This document shows positions 1-11,965 of a stretch of 64,000 nt of DNA, piece after piece; within the stretch, counting starts at the first letter, position 1, and every line of letters begins with the position of its first letter. This DNA comes from CAWBOY01 sp963790585 (GTDB lineage Bacteria; Planctomycetota; Planctomycetia; Gemmatales; Gemmataceae): contig CAWBOY010000008.1 of the NCBI GenBank assembly GCA_963790585.1, forward strand, positions 372,001 to 436,000, given 5' to 3'. The notes beneath the pieces are model-generated. The model made no database searches and was not told the origin of the DNA. It worked only from the letters and a program-made list of their open reading frames with translations. The translations under genes and the position numbers were made by a program.

Positions 1-332
1 AAAGAAGTGAAACGACACCGCGACATGGATAACAAAAGCGGCCCAGGCTAAAGTCCAGCACCAGCGCACAGCCGACCTCGGCCATCCTCAGCGCGCCAGT
101 CGGCGGAGCCGCAGCGCAGCATCAACATCGCGGCGGCGGCGTAGTAGAGAAGAGAAAGACGCACCGTCCAGCGGATCAAGGCATCGCCTGGGTCGGCGGG
201 TGCGAAGAGCAAAGGCAATCCGAGAACCGCGCTCAATTGCACCAGCCAGGCGACGACCATGCCAACGTCCATCGGCCACGTCGCCAGCGGCGTTGGCTTC
301 GTCTCCGAATGGTGGATTGGCGTCAACAGCAT
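1..332 (-). CDS. Small integral membrane protein, frameshifted, runs off the window
   Basis: A 94-codon frame reads from position 332 to a stop at 48. It has hydrophobic segments around residues 24-44 and 57-72. Its tail after about residue 74 turns into low-complexity Arg/Gly sequence. In the next frame, bases 60 to 1 encode another clean hydrophobic helix (WTLAWAAFVIHVAVSFHF) that leaves the window. One missing base near position 62 would join the two into a normal membrane protein, so I read this as a frameshifted gene continuing past base 1. It starts 49 bases after the TGS GTPase gene on the same strand and may be cotranscribed with it. I recall similar small membrane proteins in planctomycetes but cannot assign a function. 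Confidence 0.5.
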
Positions 333-381
333 GTCATTGTCTCGATGTCATCGGCGGCGGTCGCAGCGAATTCGCTGTTAA

Positions 382-1374
382 TCACGTATGAATTTCCACC
401 ACATCCTTATCATGCAGAATATGATCGCGTGTCACCGTTTGACCGTCGAACACGCCGGTACCCCAGATGCGCGCCGATTTGAGTTTCTCTCCCAGTTCAC
501 GATGAACTGTCTCGGCGAATTTCTGCACGTTGCTGCCGCGCGGGCAGGTGAAGGGCGAATCCATGTCGGCTGGCTTGCCGGGCTTCTTGCTATAAACGCG
601 AATCACGTCGAGCAGTCGATAGATGGCCAAGCGTGTCTCCGCGATGCCGTTGCCTGATTCAGCGTCGAGCATTTGAATCGGGAAGCGCTTCGCATACATT
701 TCGCGCACCATATCGAGCCGGTCCGATGCTCCCGTCGCGTCGGCCTTATTGGCTACTAACAGAGTGCGGATATATTGAATAGTTGGATCGGTTTGCTCGC
801 TAGGCAGTTGCCCGACCAGCACCGTTTTGACTTGGGCCAGCCGCTCGACGACGACTTCAGCGGCGAAGGGACCATCATCATCACCCAGATCGACCATCAG
901 GACCGCGGCGTCGGCCGCGCGCGTCATGCTGGATACGTAACCTTCGAGAAAGTCTTGCGTGATCGGCGGCATGTCGATCAGCTGAATTTTGACATCTTCC
1001 CAGTCCATCATGCCAGCGCCCGGCTCGCGCGTCGTGAAGGGATAGGGCGCCACCTCCGGCGTGGCCCGCGTCAACCGCGTCAACAGCCTGCTTTTGCCCG
1101 CGTTTGGGCCACCCAGCACCACGACCTGGCCCGCGCCTTGTTTTGGGATCTTATAGCTGACGCCGGCCTTCTTCGCGCTCTTCTTCTCGACCTCGACTTC
1201 TTCGCGTGTCTCGCTGAGTTTCGTCTTCAGCTCTGCTTGCAGCTTTTCGCTCGCCTTGTGCTTGGGAACAAGCGTCCACATACGTTTGAGGCATTCGAGC
1301 CGCTCCTCGGCTGTCTGGGCCTTCTTGTAGTCTTGTTCCGCTTCGAGGTATTGCGGCGTGAGGTTGACGGCCAT
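382..1374 (-). CDS. Obg/DRG-like GTPase with C-terminal TGS domain
   Basis: This is a 330-residue P-loop GTPase. The first 75 residues are charged, helical and Lys/Glu rich. The Walker A motif GGPNAGKS lies at residues 88-95, the G3 region reads DMPP, and the G4 motif NKAD is near residue 208. The last 60 residues form a TGS domain (CPRGSNVQKFAETVHREL ... DKDVVEIHT), a small fold that in related proteins binds RNA or the ribosome. This order fits the TRAFAC/DRG-Obg class, whose members usually act in ribosome function or stress responses. The exact partner is unknown. The G3 motif DMPP instead of DxPG is a small oddity. An AG-rich stretch about 11 bases before the ATG serves as ribosome binding site. 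The gene diverges from the nucleoside phosphorylase gene across about 115 bases. Confidence 0.85.
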   Translation of the reverse strand: MAVNLTPQYLEAEQDYKKAQTAEERLECLKRMWTLVPKHKASEKLQAELKTKLSETREEVEVEKKSAKKAGVSYKIPKQGAGQVVVLGGPNAGKSRLLTRLTRATPEVAPYPFTTREPGAGMMDWEDVKIQLIDMPPITQDFLEGYVSSMTRAADAAVLMVDLGDDDGPFAAEVVVERLAQVKTVLVGQLPSEQTDPTIQYIRTLLVANKADATGASDRLDMVREMYAKRFPIQMLDAESGNGIAETRLAIYRLLDVIRVYSKKPGKPADMDSPFTCPRGSNVQKFAETVHRELGEKLKSARIWGTGVFDGQTVTRDHILHDKDVVEIHT

Positions 1375-1488
1375 ATTTCGCTGCTCTCCGGCAAAACGCG
1401 GACACTAGGGGCAGGTACTCTCAATATACTGTGAGGGTCGAAAGTCGGCCCTCTTATGCTACGGGCTAAGGCAATACGGATAAACGCG

Positions 1489-2309
1489 ATGGCAGACCTA
1501 TACGATCAAATTCACGAAGCCAAACAAGCGATCCAGGGTCGATGCAAATCGAAGCCGACGATCGGCATCATCCTCGGCACGGGCCTGGGCGGCCTCGTTG
1601 AAGAGATCGATGCCGAAGCACGCATTCCCTATCACGAAATTCCGCATTTTCCGACATCGACCGTGCAATCGCACGCCGGCCGCCTCGTCTGCGGCAAGCT
1701 TGGCGGCAAGCAGGTCGTCGCGATGGAAGGAAGATTCCACTTTTACGAGGGCTATTCTCTCAAACAGATCACGTTGCCCGTGCGCGTCATGAAGGCGCTT
1801 GGCTGCGACACGTTGATTGTCAGCAACGCGGCCGGCGGCATGAATCCGCAGCATTCCAAGGGCGACTTGATGGTGATCGAGGATCACATCAACTTGATCG
1901 GCGACAATCCGCTCATCGGCAAGAACGACGACCGCCTGGGCGACCGCTTTCCCGACATGAGCCAGCCTTACGATAAGAAACTAATCGCAATTGCCCGGCG
2001 CGTCGCGCTCGAGGAGCGGATTGTGTGTCATCAAGGAGTCTTCGTCGCGGTATCGGGGCCAAACCTCGAGACGCGGGCCGAATACCGCCTGCTGCGCGCG
2101 GCGGCGCCGACGTTGTGGGAATGTCGACGGTCCCTGAAGTGATCGTTGCCGTGCATAGCAAAATGCGCGTGATGGGCGTTTCGGTGATAACCGATATGTG
2201 TCTACCCGACGCCCTGGAGCCGGCCAACGTCGCCGATATCATCGCCACGGCGAATGAGGCGGAGAAGAAGCTGCGGGTGCTAGTGCGACGGGTCGTTCAG
2301 GAAATGTAA
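1489..2309 (+). CDS. punA: Purine nucleoside phosphorylase (trimeric PNP/MTAP family), one frameshift
   Basis: The enzyme cleaves purine nucleosides with phosphate to give the free base and ribose-1-phosphate in purine salvage. Family signatures are GIILGTGLGGL near the N-terminus, a phosphate-binding SHAGR, EGRFHFYEGY, the SNAAGGMN segment, SGPNLETRAEYR, and after the break GADVVGMSTVPEV. The frame changes at about 2097-2104, where one G seems to be missing from a GCGGCG run. Restoring it gives a 273-residue protein, the usual length. I start at the ATG at 1489 (MADLYDQI); an in-frame ATG at 1456 would add 11 residues with no family support. The residue matching the base-contacting Asn of human PNP is Asp here (VITDMC), which may alter the preferred base. 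Confidence 0.85.
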
Positions 2310-2326
2310 GCTCACCAAGCGCGCGG

Positions 2327-2378
2327 GTGCCATGCTTTGGTACTCGAAAGCATGCTTTGGAGTACCAAAGCATGGCAC
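2327..2378. repeat. Dispersed palindrome, family B, copy 1
   Basis: Two perfect 19-base arms (GTGCCATGCTTTGGTACTC at 2327-2345 and its reverse complement at 2360-2378) enclose a 14-base loop that itself contains AAGCATGCTT. A near-identical copy lies at 36579-36630. Both copies sit between convergent gene ends, here the phosphorylase and the TIGR03067 gene, so the element could act as a two-way transcript end or simply be a REP-like mobile palindrome. Confidence 0.9.
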
Positions 2379-2420
2379 ACATACGCTCGCGCTTGAGGTG
2401 GGTAAAATCGAAAAGCATTC

Positions 2421-3380
2421 TTACTTCTTCACCCGTTTCCACACGCTGAAGGTCCGCTCGTCACCAGCTTTCGTCGCGAATTCTGTTGGACGATCCTTTC
2501 CCGGCGGTGCGAAGCAGGAGCGAAAGTTATCGCCGTCCAGCTCGTAGATGCCGTACTGCACTTTCCCCTTATTCGGACCTTCCAAAAACGTGAAATCGAT
2601 CGTCTTGGGCTTCTTGGCACTGTCAACGGTAAACGTGCTGTTCATCATAACCTGACCACTGATGCTCACGGTCGTCTGGTTCCCTTTGACGACGCGCTTG
2701 CCATTTTTCACGAATGCGTCAGGCAGCGCTGAGCCGTTGGTCTGGCCGGAAACCATCGACCATTCGCCTTCCAAGAGAGCGAGTTCTTTCTTGTCGGCGT
2801 CAGATACCTTGGCGCCCGACTCTTTGGGCGGGGAGCCTTTCTCTTGGGCTTTACCAGATCCATCTTTCGCTGGCCCATCCGTTGGCTTTTCAGCCGCGCC
2901 GCGCTTCAGTGTCTCCAGCGCGAATCCACTTTTTGCCGTCGTTGCAAACGCCGTCGGCCGATTCTTGCCGGCCAGGGAAAGACACAGTTTCCAGGTGTCT
3001 CCGTCCAATTCGTAAATTGCGTACGACGTATTGCCCTTCTCCGGGCCGTCCGTAAACGTCATGTCCATCGTTTTCGGCGTCTTCGTCGGGTCGATCTTGA
3101 AGGTTCCTTTATATTCGGCGCCCATACCGCGCGTGATAAAGGACTCGCCCTTTAGGGTGATCGTAGCTCCTTTTGTCGTCCCGTCTTTTAATTTTGCGCC
3201 TTCGATTTCCAGCTCGACGATGCTCCATGTGCCTTGTAGTTTTTCGAGTTCTTCCTTCATTTTGGCCTCTCCCTTGGTGGCGTCGCCAGCTGCAAAGACG
3301 GAGGGGCTGATAACCACCGCGCCGAGCGCGATTGACAGGATTGCCGCAGTCACCGCAAGCTTCCTTCTGGTCGCCGCCAT
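2421..3380 (-). CDS. Exported protein with two TIGR03067 domains
   Basis: This is a 319-residue protein. A signal peptide covers about the first 30 residues (hydrophobic run ending near SVFAAG). Two copies of a roughly 115-residue domain follow at about 45-160 and 200-318. Both open with LQGTWS/LEGEWS, carry a KTPKTMDMTF/KKPKTIDFTF block and a YAIYELDGD/YGIYELDGD block, and end with RPT.FAT. This pattern is the planctomycete-specific TIGR03067 family, predicted to be a lipocalin-like beta-barrel of unknown function. A Lys/Pro/Gly-rich linker at about 165-195 separates the domains. The start follows a strong GGGGAGG about 11 bases upstream. The gene lies 58 bases downstream of the first giant gene on the same strand and could be read from the same transcript. 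Confidence 0.85.
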   Translation of the reverse strand: MAATRRKLAVTAAILSIALGAVVISPSVFAAGDATKGEAKMKEELEKLQGTWSIVELEIEGAKLKDGTTKGATITLKGESFITRGMGAEYKGTFKIDPTKTPKTMDMTFTDGPEKGNTSYAIYELDGDTWKLCLSLAGKNRPTAFATTAKSGFALETLKRGAAEKPTDGPAKDGSGKAQEKGSPPKESGAKVSDADKKELALLEGEWSMVSGQTNGSALPDAFVKNGKRVVKGNQTTVSISGQVMMNSTFTVDSAKKPKTIDFTFLEGPNKGKVQYGIYELDGDNFRSCFAPPGKDRPTEFATKAGDERTFSVWKRVKK

Positions 3381-3438
3381 TTGTTTGAGCCTCCCCGATC
3401 AAGCAAGGATTGACGAAACAAGGTGCCTGTCAGGCATA

Positions 3439-6400
3439 TTAATGCCACGTTCCATACTTCGTCAACGTGTAGTTAATCGATCCAACAAGTGCCTGATCGA
3501 AGGCTCCTTCCGACGCGACAATATTGACGAAGCCGAATTGCTTGGTTCCGTAAGACGTCGTGACATTGGACAATGTGCCATAAATAGTGTTGCCCGAGAA
3601 TGTATTGTTACCCGGACCATCGTAGAGCGTTGCCGTGTCCGTGCTGCTACCCGTCGCCGTGACCGACTTGAAGCCGATGGCATTATTCAAATAGCCGGTG
3701 CCATAAAGGTAGCTATAAGCGGAAGTGCCTGTGAAGACGTTGCCTGAGGCAGCGCCAAAGAGATAGGCCGTGTCGTTTGTCTGGGCTCCGGCAATCGCCG
3801 TCACCGACTGGAATCCAACGGCTTGATTGAAGAAGTCCGCCCCCTTCAAATAGCTGTAGGTGGGAGTGCCTACATACACATTGTTGCCAGTCGTGTCGAA
3901 GAGATAGGCAACGTCGTCGTTCCCGGCCGCGGCATAGGCGTTCGCCGATTTGAAGCCAATCACCTGCCTGAAGTAATTTGTCCCCTGCACAAAACTATAC
4001 GTCGGCGTGCCGACGAAAGCATTGCCGCCTGGCGAATCGGAGATATAGGCGGTATCGTTCGTCCCAGCCGCTCCGAAGGCGTTAACCGCCTTGAAGCCGA
4101 CGGCTTGATTGAAGAAGGAAGCACCAGTGAAACTAGCGCTTGCGACTGACCCCTTAAAGGTGTTTTGGCCGGAATTATCGTAGAGATAGGCCACATCATA
4201 CGTTCCCGCCGCGGCATAGGCATTGACGGTTTTAAAGCCAACAGCTCGATTGAGGAAGCCGGCTCCCTGGAAGAAGCTCAAGCTCACCGCCCCGGTGTAG
4301 GTGTTGTTCCCCGTCAAGTCATAGAGATAGGCGACGTCGTTTGCTCCGCCATAACCGGAGATCGTTTGGACGCCGCTGACACCCACCGTGATGCCCGCTT
4401 CCTTGATCGCGCCACTACCGGGCATGAGAGTCAGAGTGTTAGTGCCACTGGCGCCACCCGACAACGATGCGGTTTCATTCGAGCCTGTACCATTGAAGGT
4501 GATCGTGTCGACACTGGCCGCATCGACAGCCAGAGCGACGCCGTTGAGTGTCATCATCTGCTGCACGGCGTTGGGAACGAATGAGAAGACGTCGTTCCCA
4601 ACGCCGGTCACCGTCAATGTCTTACCAGTGAGCGACACGTTTGGATCGTTGACGACGGTGATCGTGTAGACCTGATCCTGAGTCAGGTTCGTCTCATCCG
4701 TGGCCCGTACCCGGATCGAATAGGAGGATTGCGCCGCGAAATCAAAGGCGTCCGCAGTCAAGAGCTTGTTGCCACTGATGGTGAAATCGGCGTTGCCGGT
4801 CGAGCCAGCCCCGGCGACGAGGGAATACGTAAATGTATGCGTGCCCAACTCCACAGAGCTAAACGCACCAACGCGCGTGCCCGTAGGTCGGAAGTCGAAG
4901 ACCGAGGAATTGGACAACGTCGTACTCTGAATGCCCACCACATCAAAGGGTTGGGAATTGCCGGAAGACAGCGAGCCACCGTAAAACTGGAGGACGTAAC
5001 CTCTGCCCTCTTTGTCCAACGTCAGGCCGGACAAAGTGGCCGTGCCTCCATTGGCTGTTGTTGTCAAGATGCCGCCCAAGGTGGCATTGGCTGGATTGAC
5101 GGACAGCGACACGTTGACGCTGCCATTGTAGGAAGTAGCCAAATTCCCTGAGCTATCCAAGGCGTTGACGCCGACACTGAAGGGGGCGTTCGGAGCAACC
5201 ACGCTTGGCGGCTGGATCGCGACGACCAGCTGCGTCGCCGCCCCAGCGATGACGCTGAACGATTTCGTGTCCGTGGGTGCCAGCGCACCATCGGTAATAT
5301 GGAGCGTGTAGCCGCTACCAACTTTGTTGAGAAGCAGACCGTTAAATGTCGCAACGCCGGCGTTGGCCGTCGTGGTGACGTTGCCACTGAGGATCGCGCC
5401 GCTTGGACCGGCTCCAAGAGATGCGGTCAACACGCTATAATCTGTTGTTACTAACTTGCCCAGGCTATCCAACACGTTAACAGTGAAGCCGAAAAAGACG
5501 CCCGCTGTTACGGTAGCTGCCGGCTGCGTGACTATCACCAATCGCGTCGGCACGGCCGGCGTCACGCTGACAACACCGCTCGTCACAGGCGCAAGCCGGC
5601 GCTTGTGATCTGGAGTGTATACCCGTAAGCGACTTGATTCAGAAACAGTCCCGAGAATTTTGCCACACCGTTGACTGCCGTGACAGTCAAAGTGCCGCCC
5701 AACGTGGCGGCAGCGGGATTGTTGGCCAAAGCCACGGCAACATTGCCGTTGAACGAAGTCGCGGGATTACCTGATGTATCGTAGGCGACAACAGTAAATC
5801 CGAAGGGAGAATTGAGAGCAACCGACGACGGCGGTTGGGAAATGATGATGAGCTGCGCTGGCGCCCCAGCGACTACAGTGAACGTCGTCGTTGTCGTCGT
5901 GAGATTGTCGCCACTGATCTGAATTACGTAGCCGGCTCCAGGCTTGTTCAGCGTTAATCCCGAGAACGTCGCCACGCCGGCAACTGCACTCACGCTGATG
6001 TTGCCCCCCAGGGTGCTGCCGCCTGGATTCGCCAAAAGAGTCGCCGTGAGATTGTCCGTATTGCCTGTAAGAATATTGCCGGAGCTATTCTCCAGGTTGA
6101 CCGTGAAGCCAAATCCCGTTCCCGCGCTGACACTCGTCGGCGGCTGTGTTGCGACGACGAGCTGCGTCGGCTGCTCTGGAGTAATGGTAAAGGGCGAGCT
6201 GGTAACACTCGTGACGCCGGCACCGCTCACTTGAATAGTGTAACCGGCTCCCACGTTGTTGAGGCTCAAGCCGGCGAAGGTCGCCGTTCCATGTACGGCT
6301 GTGGCCGTCAATACACCGGCCAATGTGCTGCCGCCCGGGTTGTTTGCGAGAGCTACGGCCAGCGTCCCATTAAAAGATGTGGCCAAATTGCCCTCATCGT

Positions 6401-9400
6401 CGAACGCCGTTACGGTCAGCCCAAACGGCACATTGACCGCGAGAGACGTCGGAGGCTGCGTCGAAATGACGAGCTGCGACGCAGTTCCAGGTACGACCGT
6501 GATCGTATTCGTAGTCACCGACGTGAGCGCCCCATCTGTTAGCTGAATCGTGTAGTTGCCGCCGAGCTTATTTAGCGTTAATCCCGAGAACGTCGCCACA
6601 CCGGCGACGGCGTTCACCGTGAGGGTACCGTCTAGGATGCCGCCATTGGGGCCTGAGAGGAGAGCCGCTGTGACCGTGCTGGTGTTCGATGTATCGATCG
6701 CGCCGGTCCCATCTTCGAGATTGACAGTAAAACCAAAAGGTGCGCCGCGCCGACGATGACAGGCGGTTGCGAGCCAACGACCAACTGCGTCGGCACAATT
6801 GCAACTACCGTCATGGGCGTCGTGGTCACCGATGTGAGACCGGAGCCCGTCGCTTGGAGAGTGTAGCCCGAGCCGGGTTGTGTTATACTCAATCCCGAAA
6901 ATGTCACGACACCCTTGTTGGCCGCGACGGTGACAATCCCGCCCAATGTACCACCGCCAGGGTTATTGGAGATCGCCAAGGAGACAGTGCCATTGAACGA
7001 CGTCGCCAAATTCCCTGCGCTGTCCTCCGCATTGAGGACCAGGCCGAACGGCGCGTTGACCGTAACCGACGACGGCGGCTGTGTTACGATCACGAGTTGC
7101 GACGCCAAACCGGCGGTGACCGTGATGGCCGATGTTGTGGCCGAGGTGAGGCCAGGACTTGCCACCTGGATCGTGTAGCCGACTCCTAATTTATTGAGCG
7201 ACAACCCAGAGAAAGCAGCGACTCCCGCATTAGCGCTTACTGAGGTCGTACCACTGAGTGTGCTGCTGCCCGGATTGCTTACCAGAGATGCGGTAACGCT
7301 ATTCGAGCTGGTCGTGACGACGTTACCGAAGCTATCTTCGACATTGACCGTGAAGCCAAAGGCCGAGCCGGCTCCTACTTGAGCAGGTGGTTGTGCCACG
7401 ATTACGAGCTGCGATGCGAGCGCTGGAGTGACCGCAATCGGCGGCGTCGTCGTGGCCGTCAAGGTTGAGCTTGTTACCTTGAGCATGTAGCCAGATGCGA
7501 CGTGATTGAGGGTCAAACCGCCGAATGTCGCAAGCCCATTGATAAAGTTAACCGTGAGCGTGCCACCCAGGATACTGTTCCCGGGATTTGCGCCCAGACT
7601 CACGGTCGCCGTGCCGTTGTAAGAAGTAGCCAAATCTCCAGCGCTGTCTACCGCCTTAACCGTGAAGCCAAACGGGACGCCAGCAGCGACACTGGTTGGG
7701 GGCTGGACGCTAAGCCCCAATTGGGACGCTACCGCACTTTGCGTCAAAACGACATCGGTTCCGCCATTGGCCAAATACGAGATCGTATATGTCGCTCCGT
7801 CGCTCGCTACAAGTGTGGCTCCTTCAGGAAGGCCGGCAAACGTTCCGGTGACGCTTCCTCCTGTCGTGTGAATAATCGTATAGGTCGTATTCGCCGATGT
7901 GCTGACGTCGTGACTGAATTGCAGCGGCGCGCCATTGAGATTGATGCTCCCCTCAACGGTGACCTGTGTGTATGTTCCTGGAGTCACTCCATTGCCTGGG
8001 CTGGTGCCATTGATGGCAATGCCGAGGCTGCTCGTCTTGGAAAGAGTCGCAGTGGTTGTACTCACGTCAGAGAGAGTCACCGCGCCGGCCCCGTTGTTTG
8101 TCTTGTCGGTACTCTTCTTTAGGTCGATCGTCAGAGTGCCGCCGCTCGTATAAATGGAGACGCCGGATGCCATTGCTATGACGGCGTTTCCAGGGTCGCG
8201 TTGGCTATCGACAACGCCATCCGCCTTGGTGTCGTTAGCGATAAGGCTGAGATTGCCGCCGCCGGAATTGATGATCGCAGTCACGAATATGCTGCGGCCT
8301 GCCTGGAGCGTCAGGTTTCCGGCAACGCCTCCGGTCGAGACGATAATCGGGCTGCTGATCGTGATGTCATCGTTCGCCTGGAGGATAACGTTGGTCCCAG
8401 CATTGAGACTGGTCGCCAACAGAGACGGAGACAATGTAATCGTCTGTCCTTGGGCCGTAGCGAAGCCGAATTGATTCGGACTGGTCAAGCCGACGACAAC
8501 ATTTCCTCCACTCTGGTTCGGAAACGCGGCCAGAAACGAGGAACCAGGGATGCCTGCTCGAGCCGCGCTAAATCCGTTGTTTGTGGAAACGCCGACTACA
8601 CTATTCGCTGTGTTCACCGTGGGTTGGCCGTCGATGGTCGATCCAGTCGCGCCGTTTCCTAACGTGGCGGCGCCGAGTCCATTAGTCCAATGTGGGCTGT
8701 TCACCACATAATTGCCGTCAGAAAGCGGCGTGATAGACGATCCAATCTGATCGCCGGCATTTCCAGTCAGGCTATTGAAGACCGTGACCAAGCCGGACAC
8801 TCCCGTCGTGCCATTACCCCAGGTCGCGGCGCCTGTGCCGTTCCAAGTCGGACTGCTGACGACGTAGTTTCCATTACTCAAGGCGGAAACGTTCGATCCA
8901 ACCAGGTCATTGGGCTGACTTCCAATAAGACTATTGGCGTTCGTGATCGTGCCATTAAGTATTGAGGTTCCATTACTCCAAGTCGCGGCGCCGATGGTAT
9001 TACTCCATTGCGGACTGCCGACGACAAAACTGCCGTTGGTCAAGGGAGTGACTGAGCTGCCAATCATATCGTTGCTGCTGGTGCCGATCAGGCTATTGCC
9101 GCCTGAGATAACTCCAATAACTCCCGCTGTACCACTTCCCCAGGTCGCGGCACCTTTACTGCTTTGCCAAAATGGAGACGCGACGACATAGTTTCCATTG
9201 GTGAGCACAACGATGGTGCTTCCGACGCGATCGCTGGTGTTTCCACCGAGGAGGCTATTTAGGGTCGAAATGGTACCTGTGATTCCGGTAGAACCATTGC
9301 CCCAGGTGGCGGCTCCAGTCGCGTTGTTGAACTGCGGACTACCGACGACGTAGTTGCCATTCGTCAAAGCGGTGATTGTGGAGGCAATCTGGTCGTTGGC

Positions 9401-11575
9401 ATTGGCGCCGACCAAACTATTTGAGGCGTTAATCGTGCCTGTGACTCCCGATCCACCGTTGCCCCAAGTGGCTGCTCCGATACCTCCGTTCCAACGCTGA
9501 CTCCCGACGACATAATTACCATTCGTCAGCGCCGTCACGCTGGTGCCTACCTGGTCGCCGCTCGTGGAGCCCACGAGGCTGTTTGTGCTCGAGATTGTAC
9601 CGGTTATCCCCGTCGTGCCGCTGCCCCAAGTCGCCGCGCCAAGGCTATTGTTCCAAAGTCCACTACTAACGACATAGTTGCCATTGCTCAAAGCGGTGAC
9701 GCCGGAGCCCACGAAATCCGTAGCATTTGTGCCGACAAGACTATTGGTGGCGGAGACTACGCCGTTAGTTCCCGTTGTGCCGTTACCCCAGGTCGCGGCA
9801 CCGCGGCGGCCGTTCCAAGCTGGACTACTGACGACGTAATTCCCGTTCGTCAATGGAACGACGCTTGACCCGACGAAATCACTGGCCGCGCTTCCCGTGA
9901 GGCTGTTTGTGCTCGAAACGACGCCGACCACACCGGTCGAGCCGCTCCCCCATGTGGCGGCTCCTAGATTGTCATCCCACGCTGTAGTGGCGGTAATATA
10001 ATTGCCGTTCGAGAGAGCGGTGACAGTCAGACCCACTTGGTCATTCGTCGTGGTGCCAATCAGGCTGTTACTTGCCGAGACTGTGCCATTGATGCCGGTG
10101 ACACCGCTACCCCATGTGGCCGCGCCGCGCAAGCCATCCCAATTGGGGCTGCTCACGACAAAGTTGCCGTTGGTCAGTGCGGTGACGCCGCCGATGCCGA
10201 CGGAGTCATTCTGCGGATTGTTCGTGGACCCGCTCAGGACGCTAAGCAACGTCCCCGACTGCCCGCTGAAGAGATAGACCGCGCCCGCATTGTTATTCAC
10301 TTTGGGATCAGTCACGACAATGTTTCCGGTACTCAGCGTCAAAACCTGAGTACCGAATGCGCCGCCGGAACCAGGATTTACCAGGATATATTGCGGGAAG
10401 ACGCTGGACGCGGTGCTGATAACAAGGTACTTCGGATCGAGTAAAAGTGTGCCGTTCTTGCCCGCCTTAGCCGATCCGGCATAGGTCAATTGGCCAGCTG
10501 ACGAGATCTCAATAAATCCACCGGTCCCTCCTTGTGCCGAGACGGAGCCGGTAAATACCGTGTTTGCCCGTGACCAAACAGTTACGCGACCGGCATTGCC
10601 TGAGGCTTGTGCATCGGCGATCAGTGTCGTAGTAGGTGTGACTTCGATTGTTTGCGCAGTCGGAACGGAGGCGCCATTACTGTGAGGTGGTCCGCCCACG
10701 CGAATTTGGCCGGCATCGCCGCCGTGTCCCGAAACGTTGAACGAACTCCCTACAAGAAGAATGTCCTGGCCCAGTAGTTCAATGGATCCGCCGGTATGAC
10801 CCGTGGCATCCATCTGACCGCTGCTAAAAAGTCGGCCGCTCGTACTTGCGACAGTTATCTGGCCGCCATTGCCGGCCACGCTCGAAGCAGAGATTCTTGA
10901 TCCAGCCGTATCGATGTACGAATGGGTGAATTCGATCTGTACCGCTCCGCTTTGCGATGAACCGCTGGCATTGATCGTGCCTGTATTTTGCACGTCGCTC
11001 GAGTGAATCGTGATCGAGCCGCCTTGAGCCCCAACCGTACCGACCTGTCCGACATTGACGAAATCGGTCGTCGTCATCGCGACGCGCGATGCGTGAATGG
11101 CGCCCGTTATCGACACGGTATGCGCCATAACCGTTAGTGCGCCCGCTATCTGGTCTTGGCCCGCGAACGTCAACGAGCCGTCTGTCGTAACGGTTAGATT
11201 TGAGGTTGTCGAAAGATTGTTAACACTGAGAGTGTCGCCCCAGCCGCCGCCTTGGAGGTTGATGCTATGCAGCTTCGCCAATGACAAGCCCGCGACGGAG
11301 CCCATGAAAGCCTTCCCATTAAGAATATTGGAGTAGGCTTGTCCATTAACCGACAAAGATAGGGCACCCGCCGCATTCACCGCGATTTCAGCCGACGCTG
11401 CTCTTCCGGATCCAACTATGGATAAGGAATCCGAACCGCTATCAAAGAGCAGGGTGACACGACTAGCGTCGATAAGCGCCGTAGCCAGGCCGGCGGGCGC
11501 CAGCCGAGTCTCTAGCATTTCCAGACTTGGACGAAAGAACAGGTGCCGGCGAAGAGGATGCTTAATCGATGACAT
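3439..11575 (-). CDS. Giant surface protein 1 (two frameshifts)
   Basis: Three frames join into about 2,712 residues. They break near 6746 and 5593, and each break is repaired by adding one base. The N-terminus has a basic stretch and then FFRPSLEMLETRLAPAG, the LExLExR-type motif that opens many planctomycete exported giants. Next comes a filamentous-haemagglutinin-like beta region (about 50-370) and then about 10 tandem units of 48-50 residues built on NGNYVVSSPxWN..GAATWG. Nine Ig-like repeats of about 95 residues follow (QLVVxxQPPxxVxAGxxFG ... GVATFSGLxLNKxGxGYTL). A cadherin-like domain comes after them, then six units of about 45 residues starting DxAYLYD, and the protein ends in KYGTWH. 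The make-up suggests a long fibrous adhesin. The export route and partner are not visible. A TATAAT promoter candidate lies just upstream. Confidence 0.8.
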
Positions 11576-11644
11576 TAAGGCCCCAAACTGGAACGAGCAA
11601 AGGTATGAACGGCGACCATATCTTATGGCGACGATATCTGGCTT

Positions 11645-11674
11645 ATTATACCGAGATTACCAGCCTTGACACAA
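11645..11674 (-). promoter_or_regulatory. Candidate sigma70-type promoter for giant gene 1
   Basis: On the minus strand a TTGTGT box (11669-11674) lies 18 bases before a perfect TATAAT (11645-11650). Transcription would start near 11638, about 60 bases before the ATG at 11575. The -35 box is weak. The call rests on pattern only. Confidence 0.5.
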
Positions 11675-11910
11675 AGGATTAGACCGACGCCTCATATATC
11701 TACAGGCCGGGTGCGGTATTGTCGGCGCATACCGGATCTTTGGAGCGTTTTATTGTGCTTAGACGGGGGCAGCGACTTTAAGTTCCAGATAACCAATTTT
11801 AGTCGCAGGGCTGGAATGAGCGGTGGCTTTCACTGAGCGAACGACGCCAATGTCCGAGCGGCATGTCGTCTTACGCTCCGCGAAAGGGCGTCCGACGACG
11901 AAACGAAATA

Positions 11911-11938
11911 AGCCGGGGCAGAACTTCCCGCCCCGGCT
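11911..11938 (-). terminator. Hairpin terminator after giant gene 2
   Basis: Two nine-base arms (AGCCGGGGC and its complement) enclose a ten-base loop. On the minus strand the hairpin is followed by TATTTCGTTTCG. It lies 27 bases past the stop codon of the giant gene. The U-tract is imperfect, so termination may be partial. Confidence 0.7.
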
Positions 11939-11965
11939 TTCGATAGTAATCCGAGCAAACCGGCA

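Larger units (their letters stand above)
11576..11965. other. Intergenic region between the two giant genes
   Basis: This 390-base spacer carries the terminator hairpin of giant gene 2 (11911-11938) and the promoter candidate of giant gene 1 (11645-11674). Nothing else is recognisable, and there is no credible small reading frame. Confidence 0.7.

Noticed and set aside
775..1434. 219-codon plus-strand frame
   Set aside because: It is fully antisense to the well-supported TGS GTPase gene.
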